NCBI RefSeq assembly: GCF_001440035.1
Contig: NZ_LJYG01000094.1
Span: 154,767-218,766, forward strand
Reading direction: 5' to 3'
From: Bradyrhizobium manausense
GTDB taxonomy: Bacteria > Pseudomonadota > Alphaproteobacteria > Rhizobiales > Xanthobacteraceae
DNA length: 64,000 nucleotides
This document shows, in pieces, positions 34,544 to 44,500 of this stretch. The position numbers and the translations under genes were made by a program. The notes beneath the pieces are model-generated. The model did not search any database, was not told where the DNA came from, and worked only from the letters and a program-made list of their open reading frames with translations. Numbering within the stretch: position 1 is the first letter of the stretch; each line of letters begins with the position of its first letter.

Positions 34544-35745
34544 CGCAGATGTGCTTTGAGCACCCTCCTCCACCATCCACTCCGCTCGGCACCGACACCG
34601 CTGATCTCCCGCACAATCGGCGCCAGGTGACGTCGCAACTTCCTGACGTGCTTCAGAGCCGGAATTCCGAGATTGACTGCCTGGGTCATCCCCTTACCCA
34701 GATCCGGAACGATCATGTCGGGTTCTGCGCCCAATGCCTTGACGACCGCCGCCCTCGGAAGGCCGCCAGGACGATCGGCCCGGTTGAGCAAGGTAAAAAC
34801 CCGGTCTTTGCCGGCGATGTTGATCACGGCGGCGCGCAGCGCGTGGGCATTGCGAAGTCCGGTCACCTCCGCTTCGAGCAGCACCATCACGTGACGGGAC
34901 AGCGTAATCACCGGGTAGATTGATGGCGGGAACGGGACCGGTACGTCGACTACGATGTAGTTGAACCGTTGGCGGAGGAGACCCAGCACGTGTCGCACGC
35001 CAGCTTCCGTGATTTCGAGCTGCGCATCGAGGTCCTCGTCGGCCGAGACCAGGCAAACGCGTTCGTTGACCTCGATTGCGGCGCGCTCGAGGAAGAGTGT
35101 GTCCGCCCGTGCCGGATTTTCCAGTGCTATGCGCAACCCCGGCCCGGGACGAACCCCCAACATCACTGCGGCCTCTCCACCCTGCAGATGAAGGTCAAGC
35201 AGCGCCACTTTGGCCTTGGTGGTCTCGGCCAGCTGCAGTGCCAGATTGATCGCGATGCTCGTGGCACCGGCGCCGCCCTGTGCGCCGCAGATCGACACCA
35301 CGTGCCCACCACGATCGATCTGGTTGGCCGCCATGTCGCCGAGTAATTTCGGGCGGAGCTGGTCCAGCACCAGATCGCGCGTGAGCGGCCGTGGCAGGTA
35401 CTCGGTCAAGCCGAGCTCCAAAAGCTCACGGTAGAAGGTGATCTCCCTGTTTTCGCCGATCAGAGCAACGCGGACATCGGGTGGACAGACCCCGGCCAGC
35501 CTTTCCAGTTCGGTGAAGGGATCATCGATGCCGCTGATGTCCGTCACCAGCGCGAACAGGTCAGTATCGGTTTCAAGCATCCGTATCGCATGGCGGATGG
35601 TACCGCGCCTGATCAAAAGGTTGGCGCCTTCGAGCCCCTTGCGCAAAGCCGCGGCGCTGATCTCGTCGTTTACGAAGCAGACGACGCGGTTACGCGTGAC
35701 GATCGATATCGATTCTTCGGGCGGAGTGGCTATGGCAATGTTCAT
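34540..35745 (-). CDS. cpaE: Pilus assembly localisation ATPase (CpaE/TadZ)
   Basis: A 401-residue MinD/ParA-like protein that positions the Tad machine. An N-terminal receiver-like domain (about 20-130; VRVALIGENREITFYRELLELGLTEYLPRPLTRD) precedes the ATPase domain. The Walker A is deviant: GAQGGAGATSIA near 152-163, lacking the usual lysines of KGGVGKT. ATG at 35745 shares one base with the cpaB stop (TGATG); a TTG just before it is unlikely. Confidence 0.92.
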   Translation of the reverse strand: MNIAIATPPEESISIVTRNRVVCFVNDEISAAALRKGLEGANLLIRRGTIRHAIRMLETDTDLFALVTDISGIDDPFTELERLAGVCPPDVRVALIGENREITFYRELLELGLTEYLPRPLTRDLVLDQLRPKLLGDMAANQIDRGGHVVSICGAQGGAGATSIAINLALQLAETTKAKVALLDLHLQGGEAAVMLGVRPGPGLRIALENPARADTLFLERAAIEVNERVCLVSADEDLDAQLEITEAGVRHVLGLLRQRFNYIVVDVPVPFPPSIYPVITLSRHVMVLLEAEVTGLRNAHALRAAVINIAGKDRVFTLLNRADRPGGLPRAAVVKALGAEPDMIVPDLGKGMTQAVNLGIPALKHVRKLRRHLAPIVREISGVGAERSGWWRRVLKAHLR

Positions 35746-36710
35746 CAACGTTTCTCCGGCAACTTGCTAACGTCACCCATAGCGGTTGCAGTCTGGCGGA
35801 CGATTCCCGACGACCCATCGCAGCTGACGAGAGCATCTTCGTCTTGCTTCCTGACCGTGTATTGCTTGACCTCTCCGCCCGAATGAATGACGATCGCCGT
35901 TCTCTGCGCTGCAATTGCATTCTGTCGAGCAAGTTCCGGCGACACATCGCAGCTGGACATCGCGCCCGTGTCCGACTTGTCCCACTGATCGACTGCCGCG
36001 CGCACGGCCAACGACAGCGTTCCGAGCTGCTTTGCGACAGTGATCTTTTTGACCTGCTCCTGTGCAAGCTCCAGTGACACGGTTTGCGATTGCTTGCCTG
36101 CCATCCCGCTAGAGGGCCGCCCGCCCTCCGCGATCTCCTGGTCAATCGCGATGACTCGAACATTGCGCAGAACGGTTTCGCTCAGCGCGCGCCGCGCGGG
36201 ATCGGCCTTCTCGAAGACCTGGGTCAGCACGACATCGACATGATCTCCCGGCCTGATCAAGCCCGAGACACCCGCCTCTTCGTCAACCTTGATGCTGATG
36301 GCGCGGCTGTCCGGTGCCAGGACACTGGCAAGGAATCCCCGATCTCGCGGACGCAGAATGTCTTGCAACGTGACAGGGCTGCCCGCTTCGACGAACCTGC
36401 GGATGAGAGAGCCGGGGAGTCCGGTCTTGGATTCGGGCGTCTCTAGGATAGCCCCCTGTGGAACGTGCTCCGGCGACACCGATCGCACGGTGAAATCTTC
36501 TTCGCGGGCCAATGTGCCCTTCGGCAAGGGATGTGCCGCGACAAAGTATCCAATGGTTGACGGCGCCGCCGGCGGTGGAGCCGTCTCTATGGCCTGTACC
36601 GGGCCCGGCGGCGGCGCCTTCGGGAGGTTCATGTTATAGGCAATCAGCCCGAACGCAGTGGTTGCGAGCAGAAGCACCATGATGATCGACAGACGCAACG
36701 CGGATGACAT
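35745..36710 (-). CDS. cpaB: Flp pilus assembly protein CpaB/RcpC
   Basis: A 321-residue periplasmic protein with an N-terminal membrane anchor (LSIIMVLLLATTAFGLIAYNM). A SAF-like domain follows (AAHPLPKGTLAREEDFTVRSV, about 55-80), then the RcpC/CpaB domain (DSRAISIKVDEEAGVSGLIRPGDHVDVVL). It is thought to act with the secretin. It lies one base from cpaA. Confidence 0.93.
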   Translation of the reverse strand: MSSALRLSIIMVLLLATTAFGLIAYNMNLPKAPPPGPVQAIETAPPPAAPSTIGYFVAAHPLPKGTLAREEDFTVRSVSPEHVPQGAILETPESKTGLPGSLIRRFVEAGSPVTLQDILRPRDRGFLASVLAPDSRAISIKVDEEAGVSGLIRPGDHVDVVLTQVFEKADPARRALSETVLRNVRVIAIDQEIAEGGRPSSGMAGKQSQTVSLELAQEQVKKITVAKQLGTLSLAVRAAVDQWDKSDTGAMSSCDVSPELARQNAIAAQRTAIVIHSGGEVKQYTVRKQDEDALVSCDGSSGIVRQTATAMGDVSKLPEKR

Positions 36711-36711
36711 C

Positions 36712-37218
36712 TCATAATCCTTTGCTCAATACCGTCCAAATGCCGCCGCAGGCTATGGCAACCCCATAAGGCAGCGGCGCGTGCCGCAAATTGCGCCAGC
36801 GCTCGATCGCGTAAACGCGACGCGCGAGCGACGATCCGGCCGGCGCCAGCTTGGGATATGGCAGGAGGCGCATCAGCAGATGCACCAGGGCAAGTATGCC
36901 GCCGGCCAGCGCCGTGATGGTCAGCAGGTCAATCACGCCGGTCAGCGGGAGACCAACCGCAAGCGCAACCAGCAGCTTGACGTCGCCGCCGCCCATCCAT
37001 CCCCGCATGTAGACGACCAACAGCAACAGAAACAGGATCGCAGCTGATAACAGTGATTGGGCAAGTAGCGCGGGGCTGGTCAATTGCGCGGCGATCCCGA
37101 GCAGCGCCAAGGCCAGACACAATTCGTTCCGGATCAACCGCGTGGCGAGGTCGATCGTCGCTACATATAGCAACAATAGGATTTCCAGAAGCGAGGTTGC
37201 GGGAGCAATCCAATTCAT
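36712..37218 (-). CDS. cpaA: Prepilin peptidase CpaA/TadV
   Basis: A 168-residue inner-membrane aspartyl protease of the short type without the methylase domain. The two catalytic aspartates are in TIDLATRLIRNEL and MGGGDVKLL. Several membrane helices follow. It should process the Flp and TadE-type prepilins encoded around it. The ATG at 37218 has GAGG ten bases upstream; a GTG at 37227 (three codons longer) is nearer to that site than usual. Confidence 0.9.
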   Translation of the reverse strand: MNWIAPATSLLEILLLLYVATIDLATRLIRNELCLALALLGIAAQLTSPALLAQSLLSAAILFLLLLVVYMRGWMGGGDVKLLVALAVGLPLTGVIDLLTITALAGGILALVHLLMRLLPYPKLAPAGSSLARRVYAIERWRNLRHAPLPYGVAIACGGIWTVLSKGL

Positions 37219-37319
37219 GAAATGCACGCCTCAAAAAAAGGTCGAACGCGCACGAAAAAATGGGTGAGCTAGCGAGAGGGGGCAACTTGGATTGTCCCCT
37301 CCAGCATTAGATGGCCGTA

Positions 37320-37535
37320 TCAACCAGCAATGGCCGTATTGAAAGCAGTGACGATGGCGGTGATCCCGGTCGTCAGCGCTGCCCCAATCTGGCCACCAGC
37401 CCCACCACCGAACACAGCACCTACTGCGCCGACGATGCAAACGGCGACGATAATGTACTCGAACGACACCACGCCGCCCTCGTCGGCACGCAGGTGCTTC
37501 AAAGCTTCCCTGGTTACAACGTAATATCTCAACAT
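37320..37535 (-). CDS. Flp-type major pilin (copy 2)
   Basis: A 71-residue Flp pilin. The leader ends in a Gly pair and the Flp motif VVSFEYIIVAV gives cleavage G/V with Glu at +5 and Tyr at +6. The mature part is a hydrophobic Gly/Ala-rich helix ending in NTAIAG. AAGGAGG precedes the ATG. It is nearly identical in the last 50 residues to the pilin upstream, so the two are a recent tandem duplication. Confidence 0.95.
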   Translation of the reverse strand: MLRYYVVTREALKHLRADEGGVVSFEYIIVAVCIVGAVGAVFGGGAGGQIGAALTTGITAIVTAFNTAIAG

Positions 37536-37628
37536 GTGAGAACGCCTCCTTGTAAGCCCCCTCCGTCGCCAGACAAAGCCTTGCCGACGGTGGGGCGCAC
37601 TCTTTTTTTCGCTCGAACGATGGCCGTG

Positions 37629-37844
37629 TCAGCCGGCGATCGCTGTGTTGAAAGCAGTGACGATGGCGGTGATCCCGGTCGTCAGTGCTTTTCCGATCTG
37701 GCCGCCAGCGCCACCGCCGAACACGGCACCCACTGCGCCAACGATGCAAACCGCGACGATGATGTACTCGAATGACACCACGCCGTCCTGGTCCGTCCGC
37801 AGACGCTTCAAAGCTTCCTTGGTCTCGATGAAATGATGCAACAT
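37629..37844 (-). CDS. Flp-type major pilin (copy 1)
   Basis: A 71-residue Flp pilin starting MLHHFIETKEALKRL, with the same VVSFEYIIVAV processing region and C-terminus as its neighbour, differing mainly in the leader (RTDQDG for RADEGG) and IGKAL for IGAAL. It is the first gene of the pilus operon. Its ribosome site is weak compared with copy 2, so the copies may be made in different amounts. A TTG seven codons upstream is unlikely. Confidence 0.93.
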   Translation of the reverse strand: MLHHFIETKEALKRLRTDQDGVVSFEYIIVAVCIVGAVGAVFGGGAGGQIGKALTTGITAIVTAFNTAIAG

Positions 37845-38391
37845 AGGAAGAATCCCTTGTTTCAAGATGGATTTGCAGACACCTCGGCAATTTCAGCGGC
37901 TGCGGATTTATGTCCGGCCCCGCCAGCGATAAACTATCCATTAAACATTTATTATCGTCAACATTTAATGTATTAATGCCGTTCTTGAATTAACCCGTCG
38001 CGAAACTGCAAAAACGCCGTAGTAAAAGGACGTTAGTTGGTCGAATCCTGGGCAGAGCGCCGGCTGAGAAACCAAAGAATCACCGGATTAATACGGGTAA
38101 AGCGGGGGTAATAATTCGATTATTTGGACATTCGATTATTATGAATTATCGTGGTGCATCAACCTGTCAACCCACTCAGATCGGGCGGATGCTGCGACCC
38201 GTCCGGCGTGCATGGAGAGCAAAGTGCAACACATCTGCCCACCACTGGTGAGGTGATCCCTTCCGAAGATTCCAATCGCGCTGATCGCAATTCGAGCGAG
38301 ATTCGGTCAAGCCCCGCGAGATACCAGATATTCAAAATCGGCCGGATGCATTCAACGCAGCCAGCATAGCGTTGAGAGGTTGCTTGATGGG
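37845..38391 (-). promoter_or_regulatory. A/T-rich pilus-operon promoter region
   Basis: A 547-base gap between the HlyD gene and the first pilin, the most A/T-rich part of the window near 37930-38150. It contains ACATT-T-AATGT (37961-37971), the direct repeat ATTCGATTATT at 38114-38124 and 38130-38140 (16 bases start to start), and AATAAT-TCG-ATTATT around the first copy. No TTAA-N7-TTAA CtrA box with correct spacing was found. A plus-strand 72-codon frame at 38151 shows nothing recognisable. Confidence 0.5.
38352..38375 (-). terminator. Hairpin downstream of the type I secretion operon
   Basis: TCAACGC and GCGTTGA form a 7-pair stem with a 10-base loop, starting 17 bases after the HlyD stop. 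There is no T-run on the minus strand, so it could be a factor-dependent stop or 3' stabiliser and not a textbook terminator. Confidence 0.35.
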
Positions 38392-39759
38392 CTACTTCTG
38401 CCGAAACGACTGGTTGAACGACATTGCGAGTGGTCCAACGATGTATTCAAAGGCGGTTCGTTGGACCGTCGGAATCATGACGGTCGCGGGCATGCCAGGG
38501 TACAGTCGGATGTTTGGCATGCCCGCCAATTCGCGCTGATCAATCCGGACGAAGGCCGTGTAGTACGGCGCATTCGTTTTCGGATCCGTAAGGCGGTCAG
38601 CGGAGACCTGGATAACGTCGCCATGAATGATTGGCACGATGCGCTGCTTGTAGGCCGTAAGATGGACTTCGGCGCGCATATCCGGGTGCACGTCGCTGAT
38701 GTCTTCGACGGCGACCTGCGCCTCGATGGTCAGCGAGTCCTCGTCCGGAACGATGTCGAGGATCTTATCGCCGCGCTGTATGACGCCGCCCACCGAAAAC
38801 ACGTTCAAGCCCACGACGTGGCCGGTATAGGGCGCCCGGATTTCCATGCGACCGAGTACCGACTTTGCGCTCAGCGCTTTAGGAATGACTTCGAGCAATT
38901 TGGCCTGCGTGTCTCGCAAGTCCTTGGTGATATCCGTCATTCGATCATTATCGAGTTGGGCGATCTGCTGCTCCTGCTCGGCGATCGCCTGCCTTGCTTT
39001 GGCAATGTTGGCATTGGTATCGGCAATCTGTCCATCTAGACCGTACGCAGTCCGCTCCAATTGGAGGATGCGCGGGCGCGCGATCAGGCCCCGCTCCACC
39101 AAGGGCGCAATATCCTTCGACTCGCTGCGGACGGAGTTGATCTGATCAGTAAACGACTTGACCTGCGCCTCCGCACCGAGGATCTGCGACCGAAGCTGGT
39201 TGATCTTCTCGCGAATGACGCTTCTTTGCCCTTCCAGTGATGCCCGTCGGCTTTCGAACTGGCTAATTTGACCGTTCCAGACACTCCTGAAATACGGATC
39301 GTCCGAGCGCGCCTTCAGGTCCAACGGCATGTTGAGATCGGACCTATGATCCAGCTCCGTCAGGAGCCGGACTTCCGTCGCACGAAGCACGGCGTACTGC
39401 TGGCTGAGCACCTCATATTCGGCGCGCGCCTGGGTTTCGTCGAGAACGATCAGGAGATCGCCGGCAAGCACCCGCTCGCCTTCTCTGACATGCAGTTCCT
39501 TGACGATGCCGCCATCCAGGTGCTGGACGCTCTTGCGGTTGCCATCGACCTTCACGACTGCGTTGGCGACCACAGCGCCGTTCAGCGGCGCGGTTAGCGC
39601 CCAGGTGCCGATGCCGCCGAAAAAGCTCGCGATGATCAGCCATCCGGCGAACGCCACATAGCGGATGGAATCGAGCGGCGCATTGTCATTCTCACGTCTC
39701 ACCCAGCTCGGAGCCGGAGCGGGTCGTTCCGTTTTAAGCGCAAAATCCGACAGCGCCAT
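38392..39759 (-). CDS. Type I secretion periplasmic adaptor (HlyD family)
   Basis: A 455-residue membrane fusion protein. It has a cytoplasmic N-terminus (1-35), a membrane helix (VAFAGWLIIASFFGGIGTWAL), a biotinyl-lipoyl-like half (NRKSVQHLDGGIVKELHVREGE), long coiled coils (about 130-280) and the second lipoyl half with the HlyD beta-barrel (IRAPYTGHVVGLNVFSVGGVI). It bridges the ABC exporter to an outer-membrane channel. AGGAG lies before the ATG, and the exporter stop is 10 bases upstream. No TolC-like gene is in the window. Confidence 0.93.
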   Translation of the reverse strand: MALSDFALKTERPAPAPSWVRRENDNAPLDSIRYVAFAGWLIIASFFGGIGTWALTAPLNGAVVANAVVKVDGNRKSVQHLDGGIVKELHVREGERVLAGDLLIVLDETQARAEYEVLSQQYAVLRATEVRLLTELDHRSDLNMPLDLKARSDDPYFRSVWNGQISQFESRRASLEGQRSVIREKINQLRSQILGAEAQVKSFTDQINSVRSESKDIAPLVERGLIARPRILQLERTAYGLDGQIADTNANIAKARQAIAEQEQQIAQLDNDRMTDITKDLRDTQAKLLEVIPKALSAKSVLGRMEIRAPYTGHVVGLNVFSVGGVIQRGDKILDIVPDEDSLTIEAQVAVEDISDVHPDMRAEVHLTAYKQRIVPIIHGDVIQVSADRLTDPKTNAPYYTAFVRIDQRELAGMPNIRLYPGMPATVMIPTVQRTAFEYIVGPLAMSFNQSFRQK

Positions 39760-39769
39760 CTGTAGTCTC

Positions 39770-41500
39770 CTAGGTGGTCACTTCCCGCACTGCGTGAATC
39801 GGTACCGGGCGCGTCAGGCGCGCCAGAACTTCGGCACGAGGTCCGAACATTTCGACGACGCCTTCGCGGAGCATCAGTATCTTGTCGACAATGCCGATAG
39901 TGGACGGCCGATGGGAAATGATCACGACCGTTGTTCCGCGTTTCTTGAGCTGCATGATGCAGTTGGCGAGAGCGGCGTCGCCATCGGAATCCAGATTTGA
40001 ACTTGGCTCGTCCAGCACCACCAGGCTGGGATTGCCATAGACTGCCCGAGCCAGCCCAATGCGCTGACGGTATCCCCCTGAAAGGGTCGCGCCCCCCTCC
40101 CCGATTTGCGTGTCGTAGCCCTCGGGCAGTCGCAGGATCATCTCGTGCACCCCGGCCATGCGCGCCGCCAGGATAATCTCCCTGTCCTCTCCGTCGCTGA
40201 ACCTGCCGATGTTGGCCGCGACGCGATCGGCAAACAATTCGACGTCCTGCGGTAGATAGCCAAGATGCTGGCCGAGCGAGGTTCTGATCCAGCTGGATAC
40301 ATCCGCCCCGTCAATGCGAACGGCGCCTGCCGATGGCACCTGCACACCCACGATGTGGCGCGCCAGTGTTGATTTGCCAGCACCGGACGGCCCGATGATT
40401 CCCAGCACCTCGCCTGGCTCGATCTGAAACGAGACATTCCGCAGAATCGGCTTCGAGAAGCCGGGCGGTACACACGAAAGTGCTTCGACAGAAAGGCGGC
40501 CCTCGGGGCGCGGAAGCGTGAGGCGAGGATCCTGCGTTTGGGCGGCTGCCAGCAGTTCGCGGAGCCGGAAGAACGCGCCGCGCGCCGAGACAAGACCGCG
40601 CCATGATCCCACAATCTGCTCGACCGGCTGCAAGGCGCGGCCAAGCAGGATGCTGGCGGCGAACATCGCGCCGGCCGTCGACAGGCGCTCGATCACAAGA
40701 TAGGCGCCAAGGCCAAGGATCAAGGACTGCATCGAAAGGCGCAAGAAACGGATCATGCTCTGGATCGTCGCAGCGCGGTCGCTTGCGGCGACCTGGCGCT
40801 CGAGCATCCGCTTGCGGTCCCTGCCCCACCGTTTCAGCAGGCCTGCCGTCATCCCCATTGCCCGCACCACTTCGGTGTTGCGCAAGCTCATCTCGGAAAA
40901 GTTGTAGTTCCTGCTTGCCGCTTCATTGGACTCCAACAGTGGAGGCTTGACGAACCACTCATTGAAGAGAGCCATCAGGATCAAAATGATCGCGCTGCCC
41001 AGCGCAAATGCGCCCAAGAGTGGATGCAACGCGAAGATCACCGCGAGATACACCGGCGTCCACGGCAAATCGAGGATGGCGTGGACCCCCGTGCCGGTTA
41101 TGAACTGGCGGAAAGTATCGAAATCGCGCAGCAGCTGGCTGCGCGCTCCGCCGGAAGCCGCCGAACGATCGATCACGGCACTCATGACGCGAGGCGCGAT
41201 ATTCCGGTCGAGGCGGATGCTCGCGCGCGTGAGCACCCGTGCGCGCACCATGTCGAGACTGGCGAGTGCAGCGAATGCCAGCAGCAGCGCGATCGTGAGC
41301 ATGAGAAGCGTGACCTCGCTCGCACTCGAGATCACGCGGTCGTAGACTTGCAGCATGTACAGCGGTCCCGCCAGATAAAGTAGATTGATCGCCAGGCTGA
41401 AGATGGCGGCGGTGACGAAATAGCCATGCGAAGGCGTCAGCAGTCGCCGCAACTCATCATGTCGTTTGGACGGTTTCGTCAAGGCTGATTCCTCACGCAA
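39770..41500 (-). CDS. Type I secretion ABC exporter (PrtD-like ATPase/permease)
   Basis: A 576-residue fused membrane/ATPase half-transporter. The membrane domain is about 20-310; the ATPase has Walker A GPSGAGKST, signature LSGGYRQRIGLARA and Walker B LVVLDEPSSNLD. There is no N-terminal C39-like domain, as in PrtD/LipB exporters that handle C-terminal-signal substrates. No ATG fits: TTG at 41500, or TTG at 41482 which has GAGGA at better spacing, is the probable start. The giant adhesin gene ends 66 bases upstream and is the likely cargo. Confidence 0.92.
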   Translation of the reverse strand: MREESALTKPSKRHDELRRLLTPSHGYFVTAAIFSLAINLLYLAGPLYMLQVYDRVISSASEVTLLMLTIALLLAFAALASLDMVRARVLTRASIRLDRNIAPRVMSAVIDRSAASGGARSQLLRDFDTFRQFITGTGVHAILDLPWTPVYLAVIFALHPLLGAFALGSAIILILMALFNEWFVKPPLLESNEAASRNYNFSEMSLRNTEVVRAMGMTAGLLKRWGRDRKRMLERQVAASDRAATIQSMIRFLRLSMQSLILGLGAYLVIERLSTAGAMFAASILLGRALQPVEQIVGSWRGLVSARGAFFRLRELLAAAQTQDPRLTLPRPEGRLSVEALSCVPPGFSKPILRNVSFQIEPGEVLGIIGPSGAGKSTLARHIVGVQVPSAGAVRIDGADVSSWIRTSLGQHLGYLPQDVELFADRVAANIGRFSDGEDREIILAARMAGVHEMILRLPEGYDTQIGEGGATLSGGYRQRIGLARAVYGNPSLVVLDEPSSNLDSDGDAALANCIMQLKKRGTTVVIISHRPSTIGIVDKILMLREGVVEMFGPRAEVLARLTRPVPIHAVREVTT

Positions 41501-41566
41501 TCGACTTCATTGAGAAGACCCAAAGCATTGCAGCAACCGACTCCTACTGGCCTCGAGTCATACCGC

Positions 41567-44500
41567 TCAGGCGATGTGGTGCGGGTCATAGCTGATCACC
41601 GTTCCGTTCGTTGTGTCCGCCTTCTCGGTAAAGCCCGTCGGATCATATTGCCCTAGGAGGACGATGTTTGCGGTGTGAGCACCGTCCGAGACCGTCAGAG
41701 TGCCGCCCGTCCCCGCCTGAGTTTCCGTGAAGCTCACCGTGGTGCCAGCGCCAAAGCTGATGCCCTTGATGTCGATGTCGTCGTTGCCATCGAGACCGCT
41801 CACCGTGCCCGAGAAGTGGAAGGCGTCATCGAGGATCAGGTGGCCGGCGGCAGTCGCGTCGAAGTTGATCTTTGCCGCTGCTCCCGCCTCGAACTCGATG
41901 GTGCCAGCCCCACTGATCAGGGCATTGCCGTTGCCGGTGACCTCGCCCATTGCGGTGACGGTGCCGCCATTGGCCCAGATCAGTCCGCTGTTGGCGACCG
42001 CACTGTCGAGGACAAGCCCGCCCGGGCCGGTCGCCTCCAGCGTCCCGATGTTGACCATTGCGTTGACGCCGGTGTCGATCACCAGGGCATGGACGCCCGT
42101 GGCATCAATCGTGCCCTGGTTGCTCAGCGTCAGACTGCCCTGCCCGATCTGGCCGGCGCCGGAGATCACGTTGTCGACGTTGTCGAGCGTGACGTTGGGA
42201 GCCGTGCCAGCGATGACGTTATGGTCATCATCGGACAGGATTACCTGACCGCCGCCCTTCAGAACAATGCCGGTCTGGATCAGTTGCAGCAGAGTCTCAT
42301 CGCCGGAACCCTGCAATTCGATCGTGCCGGTATTGTCGATGATGCCAGACAGCGGCAGCATCGCGCCATCGCCGACGGTCATCATGCCCGGATTTTCGGT
42401 CGTCGGGGCCATGTCGAACTCGAAATTGGTCGCCGTGAGGTCCGCTGCATGTACGCCATCCAGCGTAATCGTCTGGCCAGCAGCCAATGTGATCACCGCA
42501 TTGCCGTTGGCGTCGTCAGCGGTGTGGGCCTGAACGTCGCTGAAGCTGTGCCAGCCGTAGCTGATGAGGTCGATCGTATCCGATGACACTTCGAAGCTGT
42601 GCAACACATCATTCCCGATCGGTCGTGAGAATACGAACGTGTCGTGACCACTCGAGCCGGTCAGGGTGTCGTCGCCAGACCACGCGAAGATCGGAGAGCC
42701 TGGAGCGAAAGCTTCGATATTGTCAGAAATGACCGCCGTTCCGGCTTTACCATCTGCATTGATCCAAGTCTCCGTTACGGTCACTACGTGTGCGCCGCTG
42801 TATGTTGACGGCGTCGAAATGGTTAGCTCCCCGATATCGCTGGTCGTCATGCTCCATGAGCCGTCCGAACTCTTAAAAGCCCCACTTACGGTCCAGTCGG
42901 ATGGGGTGTTGCTGATTTGCAGAGTAACCTGGGTGTTACTGCCGGTAGGATCTGAGAGAGCCAAATTTATTGGAGCTCCCGCGACACCCGCGGGGTTTTT
43001 GGCCACAGTGACCTGCTTTGTACTTACTGCACTATCTAGAGTGCCGTCATTAACGGTAAAGCTGATCGTGCGCGTGCCCGTATTGATGTTATTCCCACTG
43101 TTCGTGTCGTTGTAGGTCACCGCCTCCAGCGCCGCCTGCCACTGCGCCAGCGTCGCCGTCGCTCCCGACGAAGTCAGCGTCAGCACCCCGGTGCTGGCGT
43201 TGTAGCTGCCGGCGATGTTGCCCATCGTGCTGCCGTTGTTGGTGAACGCCAGCACGTCTTCCGCCGACTGGAAACCGCCCGTGATCTGCACCTTCGCCGA
43301 CGCCAGCGTTGCGTTGTCCGCGTCTGTAACTGTCAAGCCAGTATCGATCTTCACGGGACCGGTGGAGTTCCCTCCTTGTTTTATGAACGAAGTCTGCCCA
43401 GAGCTATCCGTTACTACGGGAGCCGTATCCACAGCCGTGATGATGACCGTCTTGGTGCTCGCCACGCTGTCCAGCGTGCCGTCGTTCACGGTGAAGCTGA
43501 TCGTGCGCGAACCCGTGTTCGGGTTGTGCGAGGTGTCGTTGTAGGTTACCGCATCCAGCGCCGCTTGCCACTGCGCCAGCGTCGCCGTCGCTCCTGACGA
43601 GGTCAGCGTCAGCACCCCGGTGCCGGCGTTGTAGCTGCCGGCGATGTTGCCCATCGTGCTGCCGTTGTTGGTGAACGCCAGCACGTCTTCCGCCGAGTGG
43701 AAACCGCCGGTGATCTGCACCTTCGCCGACGCCAGCGTCGTATTGTCGACGTCGCTCACGGTCACGCCGCTGTCGATCACCACAGGCGTGTTCGCGCCGG
43801 TGCCGGAGGCCTCCGTCCAGGTCGTCGAGCCACCGGTGCCGGTCACCACCGGCGCCGTGTCGGTTGCCGTGATGATGACCGTCTTGGTGCTCGCCACGCT
43901 GTCCAGCGTGCCGTCGTTCACGGTGAAGCTGATCGTGCGCGAACCCGTGTTCGGGTTGTGCGAGGTGTCGTTGTAGGTTACCGCATCCAGCGCCGCTTGC
44001 CACTGCGCCAGCGTCGCCGTCGCTCCTGACGAGGTCAGCGTCAGCACCCCGGTGCCGGCGTTGTAGCTGCCGGCGATGTTGCCCATCGTGCTGCCGTTGT
44101 TGGTGAACGCCAGCACGTCTTCCGCCGAGTGGAAACCGCCGGTGATCTGCACCTTCGCTGACGCCAGCGTCGTATTGTCGACGTCGCTCACGGTCACGCC
44201 GCTGTCGATCAACACAGGCGTGTTCGCGCCGGTGCCGGAGGCCTCCGTCCAGGTCGTCGAGCCACCGGTGTCGGTCACCACCGGCGCATCGTTGGTCCCG
44301 GTCACCGTCACCACCACGTTCTGGCTGGTGGTACCGCCGTGGCCGTCCTCAACCGCGACCGCATAGGTCACCGTCAGGGTCTGACCCGCGGCCAGGAAGT
44401 CGAACGTCTTGTCCTGCGCCGAGTAAGTCCACGCCACCGAGCCAGAACCCGTTCCGGTCGAGTCGGTCTTGGTCAGCGCCAGCGTGCTGGCACTGGTCAG

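Noticed and set aside
37972-37992. CtrA-type site (TTAA pairs) in the pilin promoter region
   Set aside because: The TTAA words are 13, 4 or 20 bases apart, not the seven expected for CtrA.
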